This document shows positions 27,427 to 34,793 of a DNA stretch of 64,000 nt, one piece after another. Position 1 is the stretch's first letter, and each line of letters starts with the position of its first letter. Under the pieces are notes generated by a model, which saw only the letters and a list, made by a program, of their open reading frames with translations, did no database searches and had not been told where the DNA came from. A program made the position numbers and the translations under genes. Where the stretch lies: the NCBI RefSeq assembly GCF_013402815.2, contig NZ_CP058601.1, forward strand, positions 3,224,001 through 3,288,000, written 5' to 3'. This DNA comes from Natrinema halophilum. GTDB taxonomy: Archaea > Halobacteriota > Halobacteria > Halobacteriales > Natrialbaceae.

Positions 27427-28188
27427 TCAGTTGGTCGAGAACCCGCCGTCGACGACCAGTCCATGGCCGCTGACGAACGACGACTCGTCGCTTGCGAGGA
27501 ATAGAATCGCGTCCGCGATTTCCTCGGGTTCGCCGAATCGCTTGAGCGGGTATTGCGCTGCCATCCGTTCGCGGGCCGCGTCAGGATCGTCCTGTTGTTC
27601 GAGATACCCCTCGAGCATCTGCGTGTCGGTAAAGCCGGGACAGATGGCGTTTGCGCGGATACCGTATGGTCCCGCTTCGGCGGCGATGGTTCGGGTCATG
27701 TTCAATACCGCGGCTTTGCTCGTCGAGTAGGCCGCTTGCTTGGGGAGTCCGAGAATACTCGCCAGCGAGCCGACGTTGACTATCGCGCCGCTTTCTTGCT
27801 CTTTCATGTGTGGCAGCGCCGCGTGACAGCCGTTCCAGACTCCTTTGATGTTGATGTCGATGACGAAGTCACGGATTTCGTCGTCCAGTTCCTCCAAACT
27901 ACCGCCCGGATGACCGGTGCCGGCGTTGTTGACCATCACGTCCAGACCATAATCGTCGGCGACGGCATCGACGACTGCGTGGCACTGATCGCTGTCAGTA
28001 ACGTCGAGTTCGTGAAACTCGGCTTCTCCTCCGGCATCTTCAATGGTCTCAGCGACTGCACGACCGCCCTCGGTGTCGACATCGGTAACGATGACCCGTG
28101 CACCCTCCTCGGCGCAGCGTTCGGCTGTCGCTTGCCCGATTCCCGAGGCTGCACCCGTGATAACTACCGTCTTCCGTTCGAGTCGCAT
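27427..28188 (-). CDS. SDR-family oxidoreductase
   Basis: The product has 253 residues with the classical SDR plan: VVITGAASGIGQ, the DVTD adenine pocket, VNNAG, catalytic Ser in NVGSLAS, YSTSKAA and PGFTDTQM. The closing FLASDESSFVSGHGLVVDGG is typical of FabG-like or 3-hydroxyacyl dehydrogenases. It probably oxidises a secondary alcohol, possibly a 3-hydroxyacyl-CoA. The TATA element (plus CCCATAAATT, 28211-28220) sits about 25 bases before the ATG at 28188, supporting this start over the frame to 28455. A large gene-free stretch begins upstream. Confidence 0.9.
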   Translation of the reverse strand: MRLERKTVVITGAASGIGQATAERCAEEGARVIVTDVDTEGGRAVAETIEDAGGEAEFHELDVTDSDQCHAVVDAVADDYGLDVMVNNAGTGHPGGSLEELDDEIRDFVIDINIKGVWNGCHAALPHMKEQESGAIVNVGSLASILGLPKQAAYSTSKAAVLNMTRTIAAEAGPYGIRANAICPGFTDTQMLEGYLEQQDDPDAARERMAAQYPLKRFGEPEEIADAILFLASDESSFVSGHGLVVDGGFSTN

Positions 28189-29175
28189 ACGTCCACTATC
28201 GGACAACAACCCCATAAATTCGTTCATCACTCGACGGCCAATTATCGACGTTGTTTCCGATACGACCGCTATGATCGACCACTGGTAAACTCCCCCTCTC
28301 TGAGCCCCTCCGTTTTTCGCACTGGTCGTCACCATTACCCTCTCCATTTCCCCTGCTCGAGCGTCGACGGATCGATCCGTTTCCGCTGAACGTACGATAT
28401 CGGAGTAACGGGTACGCCAAATTTTTCTAGAAAACTTACAATTATGGCTAAACATAATAGTACTGTTACTATTGGGGTGAGTGGGCGCTACTTCGGCATC
28501 TCAGTCGCCGGTTACTGCTGAGATCGGTTCTCCCACAGGAAGACGGCGCTGTACGTTCGGCATGCCTGGAGGGCAGCAAACTGTCCCCTTGCTCGAAGCA
28601 TCTGTCGGTGAAACGGGACGCGAAGACAGAAACTCGTCCTCTGACCCATATTTACCGTCTAGAGGGCCTCTGGAGGATTATTGTTGAAATCAACAAGGGA
28701 AATATGTGGGTAATTGAAATCTCCCCAAAGATATAGAATATAATACATGTTTGGTTTAGTAGTTATATGTAAAAACACCATGTTGCAGTTGATAGATCTC
28801 CCGTGGCCGCTATCAACGCGCCGATCCGACCGGTTATCGGATTCGAACCACCGGTATCCCGGTGCGTCCCGTAACGTCGTCTTCGGAGTGGTGCGCTCCC
28901 GAACTCGGTGGCCGCGGGTTACCAGCCGTTCGACCCGATACTGTAGTGACTACCGTTTCCGTCACCTGGTCGTTCTCACCGTCGACTGTTAGCACGTCTC
29001 CAACGGATCGCCGACAACCGTCGGGTCGTCCCGCTTGTTCAGTCGGGTGAGCCACGCATCGTGCCGTTTTCGATCCGAATTCGTGCTGCTTTCGTCTTGC
29101 TACCCCGAACGAAAAGCCGGCTACGGGCAGACGAATCGATCGGACGAGTCGTTGTCTTTGTTTCTCTTCTTCCAG

Positions 29176-29289
29176 CTATAGTAGTCGTTGACGGTCATTG
29201 CACACCCTGCTCGCGAATTCGCGGCCAGCGAGCAGTCGCTGGCCGCAGCAATGTGAGGGAGGGGTATCTCTGTTCAACGACTACTATAG
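29176..29289. mobile_element. MITE-like repeat, copy 2, with perfect 16-bp terminal inverted repeats
   Basis: CTATAGTAGTCGTTGA at 29176-29191 is exactly the reverse complement of TCAACGACTACTATAG at 29274-29289. Inside, GCGAATTCGC is a palindrome and GGCCAGCGA/TCGCTGGCC form a strong hairpin. There is no coding capacity. The ends contain TA steps, compatible with TA target duplication as in IS630/Tc1-type elements; an AG on both flanks is an alternative 2-bp duplication. Confidence 0.85.
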
Positions 29290-29324
29290 AGTTCCCTGCC
29301 GATGCAATCCGTTCTATCCTCGTT

Positions 29325-29377
29325 TCTACAGGCGGAGCAGGCCGAGTGCCTCGGGGTCAAGCCCCGAGGCGGTTCAC
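29325..29377 (+). mobile_element. Solo hairpin end resembling an IS200/IS605-type right end, copy 2
   Basis: The core GCCTCGGGG/CCCCGAGGC is a near-perfect stem with a short loop, preceded by TCTACAGGCGGAGCAGGCCGAGT and followed by GGTTCAC, and is about 81% identical to 18241-18293. I know this type of stem-loop from the 3' ends of haloarchaeal tnpB-carrying elements, where the end of the transcript acts as guide-RNA scaffold. Here no tnpB remains. Confidence 0.5.
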
Positions 29378-29665
29378 TACCTGTGTCATATAGCCGTCCC
29401 GTGATTGCGGAGTGTATGACCTGTGTTCCGACTGCAGTCCGGGAATGCGCCAGTGGCCCTCGACGCGAGTCCGAAATCGGTCGCCGGGTAGCCGCCCTCT
29501 CCCAATTACAAACGTATGGCTGTAACTCATACCGCTCGTCAGTGAGGGGCCGCCTCTCCTCGGTCACCTGGTCGTCACGCACTGGCCGCCGCGACGGACT
29601 CGCTGATTCACGGATTGATCGTCCCGATTGTGGCCGTTCGACCGCCGTTCTTACTGATTGAACGG

Positions 29666-30439
29666 CTACGAGAACATGATGTTCACTTCGATCGTGTTCG
29701 CTGTCGACAGCAACTGATTACGGAGGTTATTTTCTTCCCACTCGTTTTCGAGTCGGTGTTCGGGGCCGGCAACGGTAACTGCCCCGTACACTGTTCCGTC
29801 CGTGTCCAGTATCGGGACACCGATCGCGCTGATGCCGGGTAAGTACTCCCCGGTACTGTATGCGACGCCGTCGTCTCGAATCGCCTCGAGTTCGTCGTGG
29901 AGGGTCGCTCGATCGGTAATCGTCTCCTCGGTGAACGCTGGAAGTCCCCAGTCTTCGATTATCTCGTCGACCCGCTGTTTGGAGAAATGAGCAAGCATGG
30001 CCTTTCCACCGGCCGAATTGTGGAGATACGTGTGCGTACCGATGCCGATGTCGCTCGTAAACGACCGGGTCCCTTTGCGGACGTTGATGATCGCCCCGAG
30101 CCCGTTCTGATGTGTCGAACACAGCACTCGCTCACCGGTTTCCTCCGAGAGTTCGGTGATAGGACCGTCCGATGCTTCGTATAGCGGCTCAGCGTGTTTG
30201 ACGTGCTCACCGAAGGAGAGAAATCGAAGACTGAGCCGGTATTCCTCCTCGTCCTGGACGACGTACCCCTTCGAGTGGAGCGTCATCAGATGGGTGTGAA
30301 CCGTACTCTTTGCGAGATCTGTTCGGTCGGCCAGTTCCGTGACGCCGGCCCCTTCAGCCTGCCACAACGCTTCGAGAACGTCGAGCGTTTTAACCACTGC
30401 CTCGACCCGCTTCCTCCCGTTCGTTCCCGATGTTGCCAT
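29666..30439 (-). CDS. IclR-family transcriptional regulator
   Basis: The product has 257 residues. Residues 10-70 form a winged helix-turn-helix (LDVLEALWQAEGAGVTELAD, then DLAKSTVHTHLMTLHSKGYV). The rest is the IclR effector domain, with GTHTYLHNSAGGKAMLA, STGEYLPGISAIGVPI and AVTVAGPEHRL. IclR proteins sense small organic acids or CoA pathway intermediates and usually control the neighbouring catabolic operon, often as repressors with autoregulation. Here the neighbour is a divergent acyl-CoA dehydrogenase operon, and similar 13-base elements sit at both starts (30452-30464 and 30617-30629). The effector is unknown. Confidence 0.93.
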   Translation of the reverse strand: MATSGTNGRKRVEAVVKTLDVLEALWQAEGAGVTELADRTDLAKSTVHTHLMTLHSKGYVVQDEEEYRLSLRFLSFGEHVKHAEPLYEASDGPITELSEETGERVLCSTHQNGLGAIINVRKGTRSFTSDIGIGTHTYLHNSAGGKAMLAHFSKQRVDEIIEDWGLPAFTEETITDRATLHDELEAIRDDGVAYSTGEYLPGISAIGVPILDTDGTVYGAVTVAGPEHRLENEWEENNLRNQLLSTANTIEVNIMFS

Positions 30440-30451
30440 ACTTCAAATTCT

Positions 30452-30464
30452 CTTACATGAAATA
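30452..30464 (+). promoter_or_regulatory. Candidate IclR operator overlapping the iclR-gene TATA box
   Basis: TTACATGAAATAA reads on the minus strand as TTATTTCATGTAA and overlaps the TATA-like ATTTTATTTC about 25 bases before the regulator's start at 30439. Its centre TT.CATG.AA is pseudo-palindromic. Its near copy lies at 30617-30629 on the other side of the divergent region, which suggests autoregulation. Confidence 0.45.
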
Positions 30465-30616
30465 AAATTGTTTCGCTCTGTTGAACGCTGTTAATTCTCG
30501 AAAAATTCGCAGAGATCAGCGAACAGTAATACAGTCGCTGACTCGCCAGTACTGCCCGTATTCGCTATCAGGCTTTTCCTTGAAAACAATTCCCACGGCA
30601 ACGCTTAAGTGACACG

Positions 30617-30629
30617 TTATATGAAATAA
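30617..30629 (+). promoter_or_regulatory. Candidate IclR operator at the acyl-CoA dehydrogenase start
   Basis: TTATATGAAATAA differs from 30452-30464 by one base in 13. It lies directly before the ATG at 30633, downstream of a TATA-like GCTTAAGT (30603-30610), at the expected transcription start. A protein bound here would block initiation. Confidence 0.45.
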
Positions 30630-30632
30630 GCT

Positions 30633-31829
30633 ATGGACTTCAGCGAACCGTCCGAAGCCGTGCAAATCAAGAAAGCAATCGACGACTTCATCGATCAGGA
30701 AGTTGCCCCTCTCGAGAACGAATACGATCAGTTTCTTGGAGCGGACTACGAAAAGAACATCGTCGACGACGAGCATCGACAGGTTCCAGAATACCGAAAC
30801 ATCGTCGAGCAGATCCGCAAAAAGTCCGTCGAGGCGGGTTTTTACGGGATGACGATGCCGGAAGAAGTCGGCGGCGGCGACGTCGACATCCTCACTCGGG
30901 CGATCGTCGGCGAACACCTGTCCAACCGGCCGCCGGGCTTTCACAGCGCCATTTTCGGCGGTGCCGGCGGTCCAACGCTAATCCTGCTCGCCTGCGACAA
31001 GCGCCAACGAGAGCAATATCTCCGGCCGCTGATGGACGGCGAGATCACGACCTGCTTTGCACTGACCGAACCAGGCCATGGCAGCGACGCACACCACATG
31101 GACACAAGCGCCGAGAAGGACGGCGACGAGTGGGTTATCAACGGTCAGAAGGTCTATATCACGAACGGGCCGTACGCGGACTTCGCCATGGTGTTCGCTC
31201 GCACCAGCGGCGACGATGGGGACCTCGGCGGGATCACGTGCTTCCTCGTAGAGGACGACAATCCGGGCTTCGAGGTCGGGACGATTCACCGCGCGATGGG
31301 GATGACCCCCGGCACGCACGCCGAACTCCATTTCGACGACTGCCGCGTCGGCGAGGAGCAAGTTCTCGGGGAGGTCGATCACGGGTTCCAGTCCGCGATG
31401 GACTGGATCGGCGGCGGTCGGATCAACATCGCCGCTGGCGCAGTCGGAACTGCCCAGTTCCTCCTCGACATGTCGGTGGAGTACGCTCGCAGTCGGGAGA
31501 CGTTCGGGAAGCCGATCGGGCACCGACAGGGGATTTCGTTCCAGTTGGCCGAACTGGCGACCGACCTCGAGCAGGTTCGTCAGCTCTATCGGTATGCCGC
31601 CTGGAAGATGGACAACGGCGAGCGCGCCCGCAAAGAGGAATCGATGGCAAAACTTCGAGGGGCACAACTCGCCAACGACGCCGCCGATATCGCCATGCAG
31701 GTTCACGGCGGCGCCGGCTTCATGAAGGATCTCCCCATCGAGCGCAACTACCGTTCGGCCCGCGTCTTCCGTATCTTCGAGGGGACCGACGAAATTCAGC
31801 GACGAACGATCGCCCGCGAACTCATTTAA
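30633..31829 (+). CDS. Acyl-CoA dehydrogenase
   Basis: The product has 398 residues. FAD-dependent alpha,beta-dehydrogenation of an acyl-CoA is indicated by the N-terminal helical domain, the CFALTEPGHGSDAHHM strand motif, WVINGQKVYITNGPYAD, FGKPIGHRQGISFQLAEL and the closing HGGAGFMKDLPIERNYR...RIFEGTDEIQRRT. It fits the medium/short-chain ACAD length. It is the first gene of a two-gene operon with the MBL protein (8 bases after the stop) and is divergent from the IclR regulator, so it is the likely target of that regulator. The specific acyl chain cannot be told. Confidence 0.94.
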   Translation: MDFSEPSEAVQIKKAIDDFIDQEVAPLENEYDQFLGADYEKNIVDDEHRQVPEYRNIVEQIRKKSVEAGFYGMTMPEEVGGGDVDILTRAIVGEHLSNRPPGFHSAIFGGAGGPTLILLACDKRQREQYLRPLMDGEITTCFALTEPGHGSDAHHMDTSAEKDGDEWVINGQKVYITNGPYADFAMVFARTSGDDGDLGGITCFLVEDDNPGFEVGTIHRAMGMTPGTHAELHFDDCRVGEEQVLGEVDHGFQSAMDWIGGGRINIAAGAVGTAQFLLDMSVEYARSRETFGKPIGHRQGISFQLAELATDLEQVRQLYRYAAWKMDNGERARKEESMAKLRGAQLANDAADIAMQVHGGAGFMKDLPIERNYRSARVFRIFEGTDEIQRRTIARELI

Positions 31830-31837
31830 AATCGACA

Positions 31838-32836
31838 ATGGAGGACTCGACGGAACCGCAGACGTTATCCGCTACGATGCGGGTGTCGAGGCTCGATTTC
31901 GATATCGAATGGCCGCCGAAACACGCCGCGGCGTACATCATAGAGGACCCAGCCCCGATCGTAATCGACGCCGGTGATCCGGAGAAACGCGCCGAAATGA
32001 CGATCCGAGAGGGACTGGCCGCGAGTGACTACGACCTCAGCGATGTCGAAGCGGTCGTCGTAACCCACCCCCATAGCGATCACATCGGCCAGGTCCCGCT
32101 CCTCCGAGAAGCAGGGGCGACGGTGTACGCCCCGCAGCCGGTACTCGAGCAACTCGATCGCGACGAAGACGACCTCGCCGACGGTGTCCGCGAGATCGGT
32201 CGATCTGCTGGATATCACGGGGAAGCGATCGACCGAGAGGTCGAACGCGCTCAGTCGTCCTTGCGTCGTAACCGCAAGCTGCTCGCACCGAACGAAGCAG
32301 TCTCCTTCGAACACGGCGAGTCGTTTACCGTCGCCGGTCGCGAGTTCGAGGCCATCCACACGCCAGGCCACCAGGTCCACCACGCGAGCCTGGTGATTGA
32401 GCGAAGGGGCAGGAAGCTGCTATTCAGCGGCGACGCGCTTATCGAGCCGTTTCGCCCCGGCGCGATCAACGTCGGTCTCGATCATGGGGCCTACGAAGCC
32501 GTCGACGCGTTCCACCGCGCGCTGGACCGTCTCGAGGGGCGAGACGTCGATCGGGTGTACCCCGGTCACGGTCCTATCTTCGACGACAACGAAGGTGTCA
32601 TCGCGAACACCCGAGTTGGACTCGAGTCGCTGACGGACGCGACCCTCGAGGCGGTCGAAGCCGTCGGCCCCGCGACGCCGAGAGAAATCACCCGTCACCG
32701 AACCGGTGAGGCGCGCCATCCGGCGCAGTTGCTCGACACGCTCGGTGCGCTCGGCACGCTCGAGCGCCGAAACTGGATTCGATTCGAGGATCGCGACGGC
32801 GTCCGTTACTATTCGGTCAGAAACGCCTCACCGTGA
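31838..32836 (+). CDS. MBL-fold hydrolase with C-terminal winged-helix-like domain
   Basis: The product has 332 residues. The metal site is THPHSDHIGQ, then IHTPGHQVHHASL, LLFSGDAL and YPGHGPIF. The last 80 residues (from about 250) form a helical domain ending in RFEDRDGVRYYSV, as in the LACTB2/winged-helix MBL subgroup. Such enzymes often hydrolyse thioesters or lactones; a thioesterase or lactonase role beside the acyl-CoA dehydrogenase is plausible (inference). It starts 8 bases after the dehydrogenase stop, so it is co-transcribed. Its last 28 bases overlap the convergent gene that ends at 32809. Confidence 0.9.
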   Translation: MEDSTEPQTLSATMRVSRLDFDIEWPPKHAAAYIIEDPAPIVIDAGDPEKRAEMTIREGLAASDYDLSDVEAVVVTHPHSDHIGQVPLLREAGATVYAPQPVLEQLDRDEDDLADGVREIGRSAGYHGEAIDREVERAQSSLRRNRKLLAPNEAVSFEHGESFTVAGREFEAIHTPGHQVHHASLVIERRGRKLLFSGDALIEPFRPGAINVGLDHGAYEAVDAFHRALDRLEGRDVDRVYPGHGPIFDDNEGVIANTRVGLESLTDATLEAVEAVGPATPREITRHRTGEARHPAQLLDTLGALGTLERRNWIRFEDRDGVRYYSVRNASP

Positions 32837-33798
32837 TCGAGCGGGAGCACGATGCGGTCTGCGATTCCCCCGTACAGCTCTCGTGCTCGGACGAGCAGTT
32901 CGCCAGGTGGCGCTTCGATTGCGAACGCTGCAACCATCTCGTCGGTGATCAGGTCGGTCATTTCGTCCCATCGCTGGTCCCGCGAGAGCTCGTGTAATTC
33001 TTCGCCGACCGACCGCCAGCCGTGGTGGTCGAGGACGTCGTGGTACGTTCGGGTGCTCCCGTAGAACGCGATGCGCCGCTTGACCTCCGCGCGCGACTGC
33101 TCGCGCTCCTCGTCGGTTTCGCCCGTCACGACGAACGGACTGGCCGAGAGCGACACGTCCTCGAGCGCTCGGTCCTCGCGCTCGGCTCCCTCTGCAACGG
33201 TCGGTGCGATGACCTCGTCGGTGTACTCCGGAGTGTTAAACGCGTGCATCGCCAGCCCGTCGCAGAGTTCGCCCGCAAGCCGGATGTTGTATTCGTTGAC
33301 ACCCGCGATGTAGATCGGAACGTCCGGATGATCGCTCGGTCCCGGATTGAAGGTTTCGGTCATAAGCGAGAACGCGTAGTGATCGCCCTGATAATCGAGG
33401 TCGGTCTCGCCCTGGAAGACGTCGAATATGTGGCGCAGCGACTCGACTACTTCGCGAAGGCGCGGCCCGGGGGAGTCCCAGTCCACGCTGAATCGGCGCT
33501 CGTTGTGTCCCTTGACTTGCGTTCCGAGTCCGAGGACGAACCGACCGTCCGTGTACCGGGCGAGGTCCCAGGCCGCGTACGCGAGCGCCATCGGACTCCG
33601 AGTAAACGAGAGCGCGATGCGCGTTCCCTGCTGGATGTCGTCGGTTTGATCCGCGATTACCGGATGCGGGAGGAACGCATCGTTGTCCGTCTCGGGCGTC
33701 CAGACGCCATCGAACCCGAACGATTCCGCGCGTGCAGCCATCGCACCGGAGTCCGCCGGCAGTCCGGGCACCATCGCGTCAATGCGAAGATCTGACAT
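32809..33798 (-). CDS. LLM-class flavin/F420-dependent oxidoreductase
   Basis: The product has 329 residues with a luciferase-like TIM barrel: GFDGVWTPETDNDAFLPH, then IALSFTRSPMALAYAAWDLARYTDGRFVLGLGTQVKGHNERRF in the cofactor and substrate region and FNPGPSDHPDVPIYIAG. It resembles the TIGR03617-type F420-dependent group common in actinobacteria and haloarchaea. It would reduce or oxygenate a substrate with F420 or FMN. It follows the 2-hydroxyacid dehydrogenase gene by 53 bases and probably belongs to its operon. Start at ATG 33798; 33819 is an alternative GTG. Confidence 0.88.
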   Translation of the reverse strand: MSDLRIDAMVPGLPADSGAMAARAESFGFDGVWTPETDNDAFLPHPVIADQTDDIQQGTRIALSFTRSPMALAYAAWDLARYTDGRFVLGLGTQVKGHNERRFSVDWDSPGPRLREVVESLRHIFDVFQGETDLDYQGDHYAFSLMTETFNPGPSDHPDVPIYIAGVNEYNIRLAGELCDGLAMHAFNTPEYTDEVIAPTVAEGAEREDRALEDVSLSASPFVVTGETDEEREQSRAEVKRRIAFYGSTRTYHDVLDHHGWRSVGEELHELSRDQRWDEMTDLITDEMVAAFAIEAPPGELLVRARELYGGIADRIVLPLDHGEAFLTE

Positions 33799-33851
33799 AC
33801 ATGCTGATCGATGGGCCACTCCTTCAATCTATGGACGGACGACGGGATTAC

Positions 33852-34790
33852 TCAGAGGACGCGGTTCTCGAGGGCTTCGCCCGCACGAAAACGGTCGTAG
33901 TTGCGTCCAAAGACATCGGCACAGCGCTCCCAGTAGTGGGGGGTGCTACCTGCCATATGCGGCGTAACGAGGACGTCCTCGCGGTCCCACAGCGGCGACT
34001 TTTCGGGTAGGGGTTCCTCTTCGAAGACGTCCAGTGCCGCACCGCCGAGCGCGTCGGCCTCGAGCGCATCGACGAGCGCAGTCTGATCGACTACCTCGCC
34101 ACGGGCGACGTTGACCACCACTGCCTCGTCGGGGAGGCGTGCCAGCGCGGTCGCATCGATCAGTCGTCGCGTCTCGTCGGTCAGTGGACAGGCGAGCACG
34201 AGGTACTCGCTCTCGGACAGGACGGACTCGAGACCGTCTGGACCGTACAGTTCGTCGACGCAGTCAGGTGCGTCGGTCGGATCGCGTTTGGTCCCGATCA
34301 GGTGGGCGTCGAACGCCTGGCAGTAGTCGGCGACTTTCGAACCGATCGCGCCGACGCCCACGATCCCGACCGTTCGATCCCCGAGTTCGCCGGCCAGATA
34401 CCGCTCCCACTCCCGTCGGTTTTGCTGGACGATCGCGCGATCGAAACGCCGTTCGAAGTAGAGGAGATAGCCGAGGACCTGCTGGGCGATCGGCTTTGCG
34501 TGGATTCCGGAGACGGTCGTCAGCGCGACGCTGCGGTCGGAAAGCGTCTCGTAATCGTAGAAATCCGCCCCCGCGCTGAGCGCCTGGACCCATTCGAGAT
34601 CATCAGCGGCCGCCAGGACGTCGTCGGGAAGTCGCTGGGTGACGAGCACGTCGGCGTCGGCGACGGCGTCGAGCAACGCGTCCGCATCGTCGACGTGCTC
34701 GAGGTCGATGTCGGGCCGTCGCTTCCGGATCGTCGCGACCAGTTTCGGCCCACCGCCCTCGATGATATGCGGGGTGACGACAACTCTCAC
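33852..34790 (-). CDS. D-2-hydroxyacid dehydrogenase
   Basis: The product has 312 residues. The NAD-binding motif VGIVGVGAIGSKVADYC starts near residue 140. The catalytic Arg is in VVNVARGEVVD, the Glu in DVFEEEPLPEKSPLW and the His in TPHMAGSTPHYWER, where the family normally has a similar His. It reduces 2-oxoacids to D-2-hydroxyacids or the reverse. Only 3 bases separate it from the acyl-CoA ligase stop, so the two are one transcript. In this setting it could act on a 2-hydroxy- or 2-oxoacid derived from the same substrate as the ligase (inference). Confidence 0.9.
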   Translation of the reverse strand: MRVVVTPHIIEGGGPKLVATIRKRRPDIDLEHVDDADALLDAVADADVLVTQRLPDDVLAAADDLEWVQALSAGADFYDYETLSDRSVALTTVSGIHAKPIAQQVLGYLLYFERRFDRAIVQQNRREWERYLAGELGDRTVGIVGVGAIGSKVADYCQAFDAHLIGTKRDPTDAPDCVDELYGPDGLESVLSESEYLVLACPLTDETRRLIDATALARLPDEAVVVNVARGEVVDQTALVDALEADALGGAALDVFEEEPLPEKSPLWDREDVLVTPHMAGSTPHYWERCADVFGRNYDRFRAGEALENRVL

Positions 34791-34793
34791 GGG

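Larger units (their letters stand above)
28189..29665. other. Gene-poor stretch with mobile-element remnants
   Basis: No open frame over 85 codons here shows conserved motifs or haloarchaeal codon use. The parts 28415-28475 and 28680-28790 are clearly AT-richer than the surrounding DNA. It contains the intact MITE-like copy (29176-29289) and a solo IS-type hairpin end (29325-29377) only 35 bases apart. The remaining sequence shows nothing I can identify; short frames at 28481 and 28747 are weak. Confidence 0.6.

Noticed and set aside
28840-28870. GGATTCGAACC resembling the T-arm of a minus-strand tRNA
   Set aside because: The T-stem pairs poorly and no matching acceptor, anticodon or D-arm is found at the right distance.
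28747-28992. 81-codon frame in the gene desert
   Set aside because: No recognisable motif, and the reading becomes Arg/Ser-rich as in shadow frames.
31130-31837. Upstream extension of the MBL-fold gene across the acyl-CoA dehydrogenase
   Set aside because: It is an Arg-rich shadow frame of the dehydrogenase; the ATG at 31838 begins the hydrolase domain.
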